A stretch of 64,000 bases of DNA from Deltaproteobacteria bacterium (GTDB lineage: Bacteria > Desulfobacterota > Desulfobacteria > Desulfobacterales > UBA5852): NCBI GenBank assembly GCA_020444045.1, contig JAHLLS010000006.1, positions 62,001 through 126,000 of the forward strand. The letters run 5' to 3'. The notes beneath the pieces are model-generated. The model was given only the letters and a program-made list of their open reading frames with translations. It ran no database searches and was not told the DNA's origin. The translations under genes and the position numbers were made by a program. Positions 26,807 to 37,055 of the stretch are shown here, one piece after another (position 1 is the first letter of the stretch; every line of letters starts with the position of its first letter).

Positions 26807-27607
26807 ATGGAAACCATCTGGAAACGCCAATACATTATTGGATTATATTTCTCGATCTTATTGGTTCTTCTGTTGTGCGTGAGTTCGACTCCGTTGTTGA
26901 TCCGGAATGGGATTTCAATCTCCGACCATTTTATAATCGAAGAAGAAGTGCTCGAAACCGCCCTGATCCTTGTCCTTTTCGGGATTTCCTTCATGGTTCT
27001 TGTCAGTTTCGCGAATCACCTCAAGACCTACCAGCAGACAGCAAAACGGGCTGTTCAAGATAAATCCAAATTAGTCTCGCGACTGACAGAGGCGTTCCGG
27101 TATATCGGCAGGCTCAATGTGGAGATCCAGGAGATTGAGTCGGCGCTTTGCGGGGTGGCCTTCTACCCGCAAAACAAGAAAGAATTCAGACGGCTCGTCA
27201 ATGAACTGGCCTCGAGGGCCATGACCATTGCCGCCGTTCCCTGGCTGGTTGTTCGCATGATCGAGCGCCATAGCGGCCATACCATCAGCGAACATGCCGT
27301 CCGGCGGCCCCAGAGTAGCCTTCCATCGATCACCATGGGCAACCGGGCGATCATCGATGGTCGCCGGGTCGAAGGATTGCAGACGATCGGTCCACGGCAG
27401 CACAATCTTGACCTGTTGACGGTTTTCGTCCTTCCGGCATCCGCTATTTCAAAAGAGGAAACAGTCCTTCTCACCGCCATCCTCAACCAGATCGAAATGC
27501 TCTTCATCCTGCATCGCGCGGGCTGCATCAAACCGCTGCATGTCGGCAACAAGGCCGCAAAGGAGATTGACCTTGGTACCGCCCCTGTGTTGACCGGCAA
27601 GCCCTGA
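26807..27607 (+). CDS. Two-helix membrane protein of unknown function
   Basis: A 266-residue protein with two N-terminal membrane helices (about residues 10-30 and 50-70), a coiled-coil linker (about 80-115) and a cytoplasmic domain of about 150 residues with GNRAIIDGRRVEGLQ and VFVLPASAISKEETVLLTAILNQIEMLF. The C-terminal half is weakly reminiscent of GAF-like sensor folds, but I could not identify the family. GGGAGG lies before the ATG. It is placed between the H+-ATPase and the Nramp-Usp fusion, in the same direction. Confidence 0.65.
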   Translation: METIWKRQYIIGLYFSILLVLLLCVSSTPLLIRNGISISDHFIIEEEVLETALILVLFGISFMVLVSFANHLKTYQQTAKRAVQDKSKLVSRLTEAFRYIGRLNVEIQEIESALCGVAFYPQNKKEFRRLVNELASRAMTIAAVPWLVVRMIERHSGHTISEHAVRRPQSSLPSITMGNRAIIDGRRVEGLQTIGPRQHNLDLLTVFVLPASAISKEETVLLTAILNQIEMLFILHRAGCIKPLHVGNKAAKEIDLGTAPVLTGKP

Positions 27608-27653
27608 TGACCAACGATTTACGACACCGCTCTTAATGGGAGTCTAAAACATT

Positions 27654-29579
27654 ATGCATACCCGCGAACCAACCGGGCAGTCCATCCATGACAGCTTCGG
27701 CCCCAAGATTGGCGTGAAAAAACGCGGCAGCCTGCGCCGGTTGATCGCCTTCGTAGGGCCGGCCTACCTCGTCAGCGTGGGCTATATGGATCCGGGCAAC
27801 TGGGCCACGGATATCGAGGGCGGCGCACGCTTCGGTTATATGCTCATCTGGGTTTTGTTGATGTCCAATATCATGGCCTTGGTCTTGCAGACCCTGTGCG
27901 CCCGGCTGGGCATCGCCACCGGATTGGACCTGGCCCAGGGCTGCCGCCGGGAATATCCGCGGCCGCTCAATTTTTTTCTCTGGATACTCGCCGAGGTGGC
28001 CATCGCCGCCACGGATCTCGCCGAAGTGCTCGGAACCATCGTCGGCCTGAATTTGCTTTTCGGCCTGCCCCTGCTCTGGGGCTGTGCGGTGACGGCCCTG
28101 GACACCTTTCTGCTTTTGGCTCTCCAGCGCCTGGGCATGCGCAAGATGGAAGCCTTCATCGTCATGCTGGTGGCCACCATCGGCAGCTGTTTCCTGATCG
28201 AAATCTATCTGGCCAAGCCCGACTGGGGCGGCATTGCCGCGGGATTCGTACCCCACCTGGACCCTTCGGCGCTCTATGTCGCCATCGGCATGATCGGCGC
28301 CACGGTCATGCCGCACAATCTTTACCTGCACTCTTCCCTGGTGCAGTCCCGGGCCGTTTCCAACACGGTCACCGGCAAGAAGGAAGCCTGCAAGTACAAC
28401 CTGATCGATTCAACGGTGGCCCTCAATGCGGCCTTTCTGGTGAACGCCGCCATTCTCATCATGGCAGCGGCGGACTTTCACAGCCGGGGGATTCTGGTCA
28501 CGGAGATCCAGCAGGCGCACAGCCTGCTGGACGGCGTTCTGGGTAGCCGGCTGGCCCCCATCGCCTTTGCCGTGGCCCTGCTGGCGGCCGGCCAGAGTTC
28601 CACCATCACCGGTACCCTTTCCGGACAGATCGTCATGGAGGGTTTTCTCAACCTGCGCATGCGTCCCTGGCTGAGGCGCATCGTAACCCGCGGCATCGCT
28701 CTCATTCCGGCCGTCATCGTCCTGGCCGCGTCTGGAGACAGTGGTCTGTACCGTCTTCTGATCTTGTCACAGGTGGTCCTGAGCCTGCAGTTGCCTTTTG
28801 CCACCATTCCCCTGATCCATTTTACTTCCGATCCCAAAAAGATGGGCGTTTTTGCCAACCGGAACTGGGTTAAAATCGTGGCCTGGGCCATCGCGGCCAT
28901 CATCGTGGTGCTCAACCTCAAGCTGGTTTTCGACGAACTTTCCGGGTGGCTGGGCAGCAGCCCGGCCTGGATCTGGGTGCTGGTGATGATTCCGGTCACC
29001 CTGGTGCTGGCGGTGCTGGCTTATATCACCTTCGGACCCTTCTTGCATCCCGGGCGCCAATGGGAAGAAACCATCACCACCGATGCCCACCGGGTCGCCG
29101 ACGCCATCGAACCGGTGCGCGTCCGACACATCGGCGTCGCCCTGCAGCATGCCCCCGGCGACGGGGTGATCATTTCCACGGCCGTAGCGGAGGCCAAGGT
29201 CCACCATGCACGCATCACACTGCTGCATGTCATGGACGCCCCCGGCACACTCATGATGGGCCGCGAGAGCTGGAGCCTGCACGGCGCCGAAGACCAGGCC
29301 TATCTGGAGCATTTGACGCGCGAAATCGAAGAACGAGACCTGCCCGTGGAATTTCTGCTGCTGCATGGGCATCCGGCCGAAGCTATCGTCACGGCTGTGG
29401 CGGAAATCGGCCTCGATATGCTGGTCATGGGCTCCCACGGACACCGCGGCTTGGACGACCTGGTCTTTGGACAGACGGTGTCCGCAGTACGCCATGCCAT
29501 TGCTATCCCGGTGCTGGTGGTCCGCAGTCACGGGCGGGAGCGCGCCCAGCGCAGCGGCCTCCGCGGTGTCGCGGAATAA
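27654..29579 (+). CDS. Nramp-family divalent metal transporter fused to a UspA domain
   Basis: A 641-residue protein. Residues 1-460 are an Nramp/MntH transporter with about 11 helices; the metal site motifs DPGNW (near residue 46) and ATVMPHNLYLHS are intact. Residues 485-630 are a Usp domain (VRHIGVALQHAPGDG..VMGSHGHRGLDDLVFG..IPVLVV) with the ATP-binding glycines preserved. It should import Mn2+/Fe2+ with protons, with the Usp domain as a possible nucleotide-sensing gate on the cytoplasmic side. It ends 12 bases from the convergent permease gene. Confidence 0.88.
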   Translation: MHTREPTGQSIHDSFGPKIGVKKRGSLRRLIAFVGPAYLVSVGYMDPGNWATDIEGGARFGYMLIWVLLMSNIMALVLQTLCARLGIATGLDLAQGCRREYPRPLNFFLWILAEVAIAATDLAEVLGTIVGLNLLFGLPLLWGCAVTALDTFLLLALQRLGMRKMEAFIVMLVATIGSCFLIEIYLAKPDWGGIAAGFVPHLDPSALYVAIGMIGATVMPHNLYLHSSLVQSRAVSNTVTGKKEACKYNLIDSTVALNAAFLVNAAILIMAAADFHSRGILVTEIQQAHSLLDGVLGSRLAPIAFAVALLAAGQSSTITGTLSGQIVMEGFLNLRMRPWLRRIVTRGIALIPAVIVLAASGDSGLYRLLILSQVVLSLQLPFATIPLIHFTSDPKKMGVFANRNWVKIVAWAIAAIIVVLNLKLVFDELSGWLGSSPAWIWVLVMIPVTLVLAVLAYITFGPFLHPGRQWEETITTDAHRVADAIEPVRVRHIGVALQHAPGDGVIISTAVAEAKVHHARITLLHVMDAPGTLMMGRESWSLHGAEDQAYLEHLTREIEERDLPVEFLLLHGHPAEAIVTAVAEIGLDMLVMGSHGHRGLDDLVFGQTVSAVRHAIAIPVLVVRSHGRERAQRSGLRGVAE

Positions 29580-29591
29580 GAAGATAACGTG

Positions 29592-30872
29592 TTAAACGGA
29601 GAGATGACCCTTTCGCCAGAGACGATAGGCGCCCTCGATAACGAAAGCCAACACCAACATGGCCGCCAGCACCCAGATGTGGGCGGGGTCGTTTTGGAAG
29701 GCATAGCGGATCAGGCTGGCCAAGGCCCCCAGGCAAAGCACGGCACCCAGCACGGAAATCCAGCGCCGACTGCCGGTTTGTCGGGCCAGCGCGGCATTGG
29801 CCGCGTTCACGGCAGCGAAAATCACCAGGAAACCGGCGCTGCCCATGGTTGAAATACTCGACAAATCAAACAGGTTGGCGACCAACAGAGTAGCCCCGCT
29901 GGTGATCAGAAGGCCTTCCACGGGTCGATTCCAGAGCTTTCGTTCCAGAATCTCGGGCAGTTCCCCATCCTTGGCGATCGTGTAACTCAAGCGCGCGGCC
30001 CCATAGAGGGTCGCATTGATGGCTGAGAGGGTGGAGAGCAGGGCCGCCACGGTGATCAGCATATAGCCGAACGATCCCAGAAAAGGCCGTGCCGCTTCGG
30101 CCAGGGCGTAGTCCTTGGCATCCACGATCTGTTGCACCGGCAGATTGCCCACCGTCACGATGGCCACCAGGATGTAGAGCAGAATGACGAACCCGACGGC
30201 CGAGAAGTAGGCCCGTGGAAGGTTGGTTTGCGGCCGGCGCACATCGCCGGCGGTATTGGCGATCAGTTCGAACCCCTCGTAGGCCAGGAAGATAATCATG
30301 GCTCCGGCGAGGATCGGAGAGGCGTCCGGCCAGCTGCCCACGGTCAGCCGGGCGGCGTCGATGGTCCAGGCCCCCACGGCTACAAAAAAGAGCAGGATGG
30401 CGATCTTGATCCCCACGATCCATTGCTCGGCTGCGCCGATCAGTTCGACACTCAGAAAATTGAGACCGGTGACCCCAATGACGGCCCCACTGATAAACAC
30501 ATGCTTCCAAATCAGGCGGGAGCCCTCGGGAAACATGGCGGCGGCGTAGCTGCCGAAAGCGAAGGCATAGAGGGAGAGCATTACGATGTAGCTGATCCAG
30601 AGCAGAATGTTGGCCGCGCCGGTGAGCAGCCCCGATCCGAAAGCCTTGTCCAGAAACGTGACCGTGCCGCCCTGGCTGGGGAAGGTCACCGACAGGCGGG
30701 TGTAGGAATAGGCGGTCACCAGCGCCACCAGACCGGCGATCATGAACGCCACTGGCGCCGCTCCGCGGGTCATCTCCACCGATAACCCCAGCACGGCAAA
30801 AATACCGCCGCCCACCATTCCGCCAATGCCGATGGAAACCACCGACCAGTATCCGATTTTTTTCGAGGACAT
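29592..30872 (-). CDS. APC-family amino acid/polyamine permease
   Basis: A 426-residue permease with about 12 hydrophobic helices. The N-terminal GIGGMVGGGIFAVLGL is the conserved first-helix motif of the APC superfamily. FLAYEGFELIANTAGDV in the sixth helix is also typical. It probably exchanges or imports an amino acid or polyamine. ATG 30872 has GGAG six bases upstream and is preferred to 30884. It lies 112 bases downstream of ftsH on the same strand. The substrate is unknown; in a stress block it might supply acid-resistance substrates, but no decarboxylase is nearby. Confidence 0.82.
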   Translation of the reverse strand: MSSKKIGYWSVVSIGIGGMVGGGIFAVLGLSVEMTRGAAPVAFMIAGLVALVTAYSYTRLSVTFPSQGGTVTFLDKAFGSGLLTGAANILLWISYIVMLSLYAFAFGSYAAAMFPEGSRLIWKHVFISGAVIGVTGLNFLSVELIGAAEQWIVGIKIAILLFFVAVGAWTIDAARLTVGSWPDASPILAGAMIIFLAYEGFELIANTAGDVRRPQTNLPRAYFSAVGFVILLYILVAIVTVGNLPVQQIVDAKDYALAEAARPFLGSFGYMLITVAALLSTLSAINATLYGAARLSYTIAKDGELPEILERKLWNRPVEGLLITSGATLLVANLFDLSSISTMGSAGFLVIFAAVNAANAALARQTGSRRWISVLGAVLCLGALASLIRYAFQNDPAHIWVLAAMLVLAFVIEGAYRLWRKGHLSV

Positions 30873-30984
30873 GTTGTACTCCATCTATTAAAATCAATAA
30901 GCGCCGCCCGTTCCAGGCGCTGTGACCGCCCGGAACAGATATCGATCTTCCCACAGGGCCACGGAACGGTCGCAGGGCATATGT

Positions 30985-32955
30985 TCAGGCCACATTGCGG
31001 CTGGTTGACGCGTTTTCGGTCCCTTTCACGGAGGAAGCAACAGGCCCCAGGACGCTTCGGATGTCTTGCGCATCGATCTTCTCCTTTTCCAGCAGCAGGC
31101 GGGCCATGGCCTCCAGCTCCGTGCGGTGATCGGCCAGCAGCTGGCGGGCCGACTGATAGGCGGCATCGATGATATCCTGGGTTTCGCGGTCGATCAAGGC
31201 TTCCAGTTTCTCGGAGCGGCGCTGGGCGACTGGCCCCTGGTCCAGAAAAGGATTGCGCCCCTTTTCTACGAGCGACCGGTTGGGTATTTGGGTGCTCATC
31301 CCGTAAACGGTCAGCATGTTGCGGACAATGTCGGCCACTTTTTCCAGATCGTTGGCGGCACCGGTGGAGACTTCGCCGAAAACCAGCTCTTCGGCGGCCC
31401 GCCCGCCCAGCAGCCCCTTGATCTTACCCATCAGCTCACTGCGCGACATGAGAAAACGGTCTTCAAGGGGCGTTTGCAGCGTATATCCCAGGGCACCGAT
31501 GCCCCGGGGAATGATGGACACCTTCTGGACCGGATCGGCTCCCGGTGTCAGGTGTCCCACAATAGCATGGCCGGATTCATGGTAGGCCACCACCTTGCGC
31601 TCGTGGGAATTGATCAGCTTGTTTTTCTTTTCCAGGCCGGCCACGACACGCTCGATGGCATCCTGGAAATCGGCCTGGCAGACGGCGGCCCCCTCTTTGC
31701 GCGATGCCAGGAGCGCCGCCTCGTTGCATACATTGGCGATCTCAGCCCCCGCAAAACCGGGCGTCTCGGCCGCCAGGTTGTGGAAATCCACATGGTCGTC
31801 GAGAATGAGATCCCGGGTGTGGACAGAAAAGATGTCTATGCGCCCCTTGAGATCCGGGCGATCCACTAAAATCTGGCGATCGAAGCGGCCGGGACGCAGC
31901 AGGGCCGGATCGAGCACTTCGGGCCGGTTGGTGGCCCCCATGATGATGATGCCGGCCTGAGGATCGAAGCCGTCCATTTCCGAGAGCAACTGATTGAGCG
32001 TGTTTTCACGCTCGTCATTGCCGCCTAAGGCGACCCCCTGAGAGCGGTTCTTGCCCACCCCATCCAGCTCATCGATGAAGATGATGCACGGCGCCTTGTC
32101 CTTGGCGTCTTTGAAAAGATCCCGCACCCGGGCCGCTCCGACCCCCACAAACATCTCCACGAAATCGGAGCCGCTGAGGTTGAAAAAGGGAACGTCAGCC
32201 TCGCCGGCCACCGCCCGGGCCAGCAGCGTCTTGCCAGTTCCGGGAGGTCCTACCAGCAGGATGCCTTTTGGCAGTTTGGCACCCAGCCGGGTGTAGCGGT
32301 CGGGCTCCTTCAGAAAGGAGACCACTTCTTTGACTTCCTCGACCGCTTCCTCCACACCGGCCACGTCTTCAAAAGTGACCTTCTGGGAGTCATCCACAGC
32401 GTAAATGCGGGCTTTGTTTTTTCCCACATCCAGAAAGCCGGCGCCTTTGCCCACGCGACGGAGAAAAAACCGCCACAGGAGGACAAAAAACACCATCGGC
32501 AGTATCCAATTGGACAGGAAGTGGGCAAGCCAATGGGAGTCGATCTTGCCGCGATAGTCTACACCATGGGCTTGCAAATCGGCAATGAGGCTGGGATCGC
32601 TCAGGCGAATGACGACGAACTGCTGTTCGGCCGGCTGCTTCTTGCTGCCGCTGAACAGGTTGAAGTTCAGATGCCAGGGGGCCTTTTTGCGGGCGGGCAG
32701 GAATTCTGAAGAGGGTTTGACGGCGCCCTTTTCCGTTGCGCCGGTGCCGGACGTTTTTGTCGTCTTTTCAAGACCAAAGATGCGGTCCGACTCCAAAATA
32801 ACGCTTTGAATCCGGTCGGCCGCGAGCATGTTGCGAAAATGGTTGTAGGAAATCTCCTTGACGGCCGTCCCGCTGAAAAAAATCGACTCCAGCATGAGGA
32901 TCGTAAAAAAGACAAACAGATAGTAGTTGAGCGAGAATTTTTGTTGTGGCTTCAT
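30985..32955 (-). CDS. ftsH: ATP-dependent zinc metalloprotease FtsH
   Basis: A 656-residue membrane AAA+ protease. Two N-terminal helices (about residues 10-28 and 145-163) bracket a periplasmic domain; Walker A is residues 236-243 (GPPGTGKT), Walker [10 protein letters not shown], the SRH covers about 345-365 and the zinc site is H459ESGH463. It degrades membrane and short-lived cytosolic proteins. Because it sits with htrA and stress transporters and not with housekeeping genes such as hflX or folP, it may be a second, stress-specialised paralogue. GGAGGT precedes the ATG. The 230-base gap upstream holds no gene. Confidence 0.95.
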   Translation of the reverse strand: MKPQQKFSLNYYLFVFFTILMLESIFFSGTAVKEISYNHFRNMLAADRIQSVILESDRIFGLEKTTKTSGTGATEKGAVKPSSEFLPARKKAPWHLNFNLFSGSKKQPAEQQFVVIRLSDPSLIADLQAHGVDYRGKIDSHWLAHFLSNWILPMVFFVLLWRFFLRRVGKGAGFLDVGKNKARIYAVDDSQKVTFEDVAGVEEAVEEVKEVVSFLKEPDRYTRLGAKLPKGILLVGPPGTGKTLLARAVAGEADVPFFNLSGSDFVEMFVGVGAARVRDLFKDAKDKAPCIIFIDELDGVGKNRSQGVALGGNDERENTLNQLLSEMDGFDPQAGIIIMGATNRPEVLDPALLRPGRFDRQILVDRPDLKGRIDIFSVHTRDLILDDHVDFHNLAAETPGFAGAEIANVCNEAALLASRKEGAAVCQADFQDAIERVVAGLEKKNKLINSHERKVVAYHESGHAIVGHLTPGADPVQKVSIIPRGIGALGYTLQTPLEDRFLMSRSELMGKIKGLLGGRAAEELVFGEVSTGAANDLEKVADIVRNMLTVYGMSTQIPNRSLVEKGRNPFLDQGPVAQRRSEKLEALIDRETQDIIDAAYQSARQLLADHRTELEAMARLLLEKEKIDAQDIRSVLGPVASSVKGTENASTSRNVA

Positions 32956-33185
32956 ACCGACCTCCGTCGGGACAACCGATATGCAATCGAAAGCGTCGCT
33001 GCGGCAGACGGTTGCCGATCCTGCCGCAGATGACGTCTTTGGCGATGTCCATCCCGCCAGTAAAAGGCCCCGATCAGGGCCGCGGCGTTTCGAAAACGCT
33101 CAGCTCAGCCATGGGCTGGGTCGAGCTTTTGGCAGCGCGCGGCCGAAGATCCACGCGGCGGAATGCCACCTGAACAACCACCGCA

Positions 33186-34670
33186 TTACCCAATCGTCAC
33201 CTGAACAAATCCGCTTTGGCCGGTACGGTGGTCCACGGCTTTCAGCAGCGCCTGCTGATGGGGCGGCAGGGCCTTGACGAGCGCCACGAACCCCTCGACC
33301 CCTTCTACGGGCACGTTGTTGACATCCAGAATGACATCGTCCTTTTCAAATCCGACCTTGGCCAACACACTCCCCGCGTCCAGCGCTCCAAGGGCGACCC
33401 CTTGGCCGGGTTCCAGACCGAATTGCTGGGCCTCCTCGGCCGTCAGGGGACGCACCACCGCCCCCAGGCGATCCTTCAGGGAGGCGGCGATTTTACGGAC
33501 GGCGTCTTCCAGATTGCCGATCTTGACCGTCAGATCGACCTGTTTGCCGTCCCGCAGCACGGTCAAGCGGGCTTCCTCACCGATAGGCGTGTTGCCCACG
33601 CGGCCCTGCAGCGCAGCAGCATCCTCGATCTGCTGCCCCTGATACTGGACAACCAGATCATCTTTTTGCAATCCCCCGGTCTGGGCCGGGCCACCTGGAA
33701 TCACGTCCGAGATCAAGGCCCCTTTGTTGTCAGTAAGCTTCAGGGACTTGACCTGATCCGGTGTCGGATTGCCGATGCCGACGCCCAGCCAGCCGCGGGT
33801 CACTTTGCCGTTTGCGATGAGTGCATTGCAGACATGCACGGCCATATTGCTGGGAATGGCAAATCCGATGCCCTCAAAACCGCCCGATTCCGAGGCGATG
33901 GCGGCATTCACGCCGATGACCTGGCCGTCCAGATTGAGCAGCGGCCCACCGCTGTTGCCCGGGTTGATGGCCGCATCGGTTTGCAGATAGTCCTGGTAGG
34001 AGGTGGGATCGACAACGCCGCTGCGGTGTTTGGCGCTGATGATGCCCTGCGTTACGGTCTGATCCAGTCCCCGGGGATGCCCGATGGCCACCACCCAGTC
34101 GCCGACAGTGGTCTTGTCCGAGTCACCGAACGTCACCGCGGGCAGTTTTTCATCGGCCGAAATTCGGATGACGGCCAGATCGGTTTTAGGATCCGTCCCC
34201 ACCAGCTTGGCGGGAAACGACTTGCCGTCAGCCAGCAGGACATTGATCTCGGTTGCCCCGGCGACCACATGATTGTTGGTCAGAATATGGCCTTGGTCAT
34301 CGATGACCATGCCGGTGCCGAGGCCGCGCAATTCCTGCTTAAACTTTCGCGGCATCTGCGGACCATTGAAAAAGAAATGAAAAAAGGGGGCGTTGTTGAA
34401 GGGCAACATGGGATTGGAGATTTCCCGACGCTGGGTGACCTCGATGTGGACCACTGCCGGTATGTTCTGCTGGGCCACCCTGGCGATAGCGGTTTGCCAG
34501 GTCATGGTCGGCGGCGCTGCCGTGGCCGGTTGCAGGGCCGCCTTGGGGTTCTCGATTTTTACTGCGCTGGCGTCCGAATGGGATTGACAGTGGGTCAACC
34601 CCAGCAGCAAGACCACTGCTGCCAGAACAGCGAGTGCATAGTTCCTGTTTCTGTATTTGCGGTTTCCCAT
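33186..34670 (-). CDS. HtrA/DegP-type periplasmic serine protease
   Basis: A 494-residue Do-type protease. The N-terminus has a membrane helix (about residues 11-26) ending in LTHC28, a possible but atypical lipobox, so it may be membrane-anchored. The catalytic triad is His134 (LTNNHVVAG), Asp164 (KTDLAVI) and Ser240 (INPGNSGGPLLN). Two PDZ domains follow (about 290-385 and 400-490). It degrades or holds misfolded envelope proteins. ATG 34670 has AAGGAG upstream; 34706 is an earlier alternative. Together with FtsH it covers proteostasis on both sides of the inner membrane. Confidence 0.9.
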   Translation of the reverse strand: MGNRKYRNRNYALAVLAAVVLLLGLTHCQSHSDASAVKIENPKAALQPATAAPPTMTWQTAIARVAQQNIPAVVHIEVTQRREISNPMLPFNNAPFFHFFFNGPQMPRKFKQELRGLGTGMVIDDQGHILTNNHVVAGATEINVLLADGKSFPAKLVGTDPKTDLAVIRISADEKLPAVTFGDSDKTTVGDWVVAIGHPRGLDQTVTQGIISAKHRSGVVDPTSYQDYLQTDAAINPGNSGGPLLNLDGQVIGVNAAIASESGGFEGIGFAIPSNMAVHVCNALIANGKVTRGWLGVGIGNPTPDQVKSLKLTDNKGALISDVIPGGPAQTGGLQKDDLVVQYQGQQIEDAAALQGRVGNTPIGEEARLTVLRDGKQVDLTVKIGNLEDAVRKIAASLKDRLGAVVRPLTAEEAQQFGLEPGQGVALGALDAGSVLAKVGFEKDDVILDVNNVPVEGVEGFVALVKALPPHQQALLKAVDHRTGQSGFVQVTIG

Positions 34671-35340
34671 TGATTTTCTCCTTTTTGATCGGTTGATAAG
34701 TGCCAACGCATTCCACCCACCCTCTAATCGTTTTCTTCCGATTCCTTTTCCTGGAAGTTAAGATGAACGAACGGCAATGGGTATAAGTCTATTTCCGATT
34801 TTGATGTAGGACCCCGCGGGTAATTTTTGTCAGGATCTGTCCTACGGAAAGACCGCGTAGCCGTATCTGGAAATTTGAACCAACAGGTTTTGACCGAGTG
34901 TCGATAAATTTGTCGGAAGAGGATGTTCAGGCATATCGACCGATTTATTTTGAAAGGCCTACAAATACTGAAAAGAGATAGGTGATCTTGAGGTAATCCG
35001 GTATAAAATTGGTGTTCACTAAAATGTCCTTCAAATTGAAGGCCCATAAAAGAGATAGCCAGAGTATAGCTGCTGACGGCAACATCCTGGGGAGCACCGG
35101 ATTGGCCTTCGCTCCAAACACCCACGCCTAACCTTCATTTGCGGTTGTCCAATGGGTGTCAATTTTGAACCCCTTACTTGTATCCGAATAATATTGAACT
35201 TATGTTGATTCATCGCCCCTTCGATTCTGAACCATGTGGGCCATCTCCCACCAGGCGATCCGCGGGTTCAGCAGCGAAACGACCCGCAACGCGTCATCAC
35301 TCAAATCGCAACGTCAAAAATAGCTGAAAAGGAAAAAACC
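34671..35340. other. 670-base gap with possible degraded sequence
   Basis: No convincing gene. Base composition drops compared with the flanks, and both strands hold only short frames without recognisable motifs. The segment near 35155-35175 (TGTCAATTTTGAACCCC) resembles ends of some IS21-like elements, so an old insertion remnant is possible. The gap separates the stress block from the DUF1254 gene and may mark a recombination boundary. Confidence 0.35.
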
Positions 35341-36957
35341 ATGAATCTGAAATCACTGCTGGCCGCTGCGCTTATAAGCGCGATGGTCCTGTCGAACGCG
35401 TCCGCCCAATCAAGCGACGCGATCCCGCCGTCGATCCTCACCCCGGACGTGGTCGAGACCGGCTTCGGCAAGCTCACCTTCGAGGACGGCGCGCCGACGC
35501 CGGAAACCGCCAAGACCGTGGCCGACTTCCTGATCTTCACCAATGGCCTGAACGTCTACAACAACAGCTTCCGCGGCGCCTCGGCCTACGCGATCCAGAA
35601 AGGTTTCCAAAACATCGGCGCGGCGGACAACTCGGTCGTGATCTTCTCGGATCTGATGGACTCGAGCTCGCTCTTCCTGACCGCCAACGCAGACACCGTC
35701 TATTATCTTTCCGTCGTCGACCTGAGCAAGGGGCCGATGGTGATCGAACAGCCGCCGAAGAGCGTGGGCACCATCAACGACATGTGGTTCTCGTGGGTCA
35801 TCGACATCGGATTCCCGGGACCCGATCGCGGCGAAGGCGGCAAGTACCTGATCGTGCCTCCCGGTTACGACGGGCTGCTCCCGGACAGCGGCTTCCACGT
35901 CGCGCATTCCAAGACCAACCGGATCCTCTACGCGGCCCGCGCCTACCTGGTGGACAACGACCCACAGCCGGCCGTCGCCATGATCAAAAAGACCATGAAG
36001 ATCTATCCCTACACACCGGGCGGCTACGGCACCAGCATCGCCACGGCGCTCGAAGGCGGGGTGCGCCTTGAACAGAATCCGACGGTTCCCGAGACCAAGT
36101 TCGTCGAGGCCAGCGGTAAGGTGATGAACACGATCCCGCCCAGCGACTACACCTTCTTCGAAATGATCAACGCGAACGTCCAGCAGGAGCCGGCCACCAG
36201 CTATGACGTCGAACTCGCCGGCCAGCTCGCTGCCATCGGCATCGTCAAGGGAAAACCTTTCAAGCCGGACGCCAACACGAAGCGGCTTCTGACCGACGCG
36301 GCGAAGTTCGGCAACGCCACCGGCCGTGTCCTGAACTGGCGCTTCGGCGGCACACACCCCGATTGGTTTTACTACAAGGACTCAATGTGGGGTAACATGC
36401 TGTGGGAAGGCGGCGCCTTTTTCGAGACGCCACCACCGATGGTCACCAAGGAAGGCACCTTCAAGCCCCTACCCCCGACCGGCGCGCGCACCCTCGATTC
36501 GCGGACGGCCTTTTACTTCGGCTACACCCTGGACTCCCCCGGCATGATCATGCGCGTTCCCAAGGTCGGTTCGCAGTATCTGATGGGTTTCCTGGATGCG
36601 GACGGCAATCCCTACGACGGCGGCAAGACATACAAGGTCGTCCTTCCGAAGGACATCCCGGCCGCCGCGTTCTGGTCGTTCACCCTCTATGACAACCAGT
36701 CCCGATCGATGCTCGCCACGCCGCAACGCTACCCGCGCGCCGGCAGCCAGAGCTATCCGTCGCCCGCCGCCGTGGCGAGTGCCGATGGCTCCACGACCAT
36801 CTACTTCGGCCCCGAACAGCCAAAAGGGGTGGAACGCGGCAACTGGATCCAGACGATGCCCGGCAAGGGTTGGTTCACCCTCCTGCGCCTCTACAGTCCG
36901 CTGGAAACCTTCTTCACGAAGGAATGGCGGCCAAGCGAGATCGAGCTGGTGAAGTGA
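35341..36957 (+). CDS. Exported DUF1254/DUF1214 protein
   Basis: A 538-residue protein with a signal peptide (MNLKSLLAAALISAMVLSNASAQ, cut after ASA). The first half (FTNGLNVYNNSFRGASAYAIQKG, NADTVYYLSVVDLSKGPMVIE) matches DUF1254, and the C-terminal half (YDNQSRSMLATPQRYPRAGSQ, PEQPKGVERGNWIQTMPGKGW) matches DUF1214. These two-domain proteins are widespread in aerobic bacteria; their function is unknown, and they sit in the periplasm. AAAAGGAAAAAACC precedes the ATG. Synonymous choices lean to C/G-ending codons more than in neighbours, and it follows a composition-shifted gap, so recent acquisition is possible. Confidence 0.85.
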   Translation: MNLKSLLAAALISAMVLSNASAQSSDAIPPSILTPDVVETGFGKLTFEDGAPTPETAKTVADFLIFTNGLNVYNNSFRGASAYAIQKGFQNIGAADNSVVIFSDLMDSSSLFLTANADTVYYLSVVDLSKGPMVIEQPPKSVGTINDMWFSWVIDIGFPGPDRGEGGKYLIVPPGYDGLLPDSGFHVAHSKTNRILYAARAYLVDNDPQPAVAMIKKTMKIYPYTPGGYGTSIATALEGGVRLEQNPTVPETKFVEASGKVMNTIPPSDYTFFEMINANVQQEPATSYDVELAGQLAAIGIVKGKPFKPDANTKRLLTDAAKFGNATGRVLNWRFGGTHPDWFYYKDSMWGNMLWEGGAFFETPPPMVTKEGTFKPLPPTGARTLDSRTAFYFGYTLDSPGMIMRVPKVGSQYLMGFLDADGNPYDGGKTYKVVLPKDIPAAAFWSFTLYDNQSRSMLATPQRYPRAGSQSYPSPAAVASADGSTTIYFGPEQPKGVERGNWIQTMPGKGWFTLLRLYSPLETFFTKEWRPSEIELVK

Positions 36958-36970
36958 GGTGAAATCCGTT

Positions 36971-37015
36971 AACAAGGGCATCCAGGTGACAGCTGCCAGA
37001 CCTGATGCCCTTGTG
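36971..37015. terminator. Bidirectional terminator between convergent genes
   Basis: A long stem: CAAGGGCATC plus AGGT (36973-36987) pairs with ACCT plus GATGCCCTTG (37000-37013), with a 12-base loop. It is centred between the DUF1254 gene and the amine oxidase gene, which converge here. Confidence 0.7.
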
Positions 37016-37055
37016 TTACCCAAATTGGCTTTAACATTTTAATCGCAATGAAGAA

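Noticed and set aside
34724-35125. A 133-residue minus-strand frame in the gap after htrA
   Set aside because: No motif, no ribosome site, and a composition unlike the neighbours' proteins.
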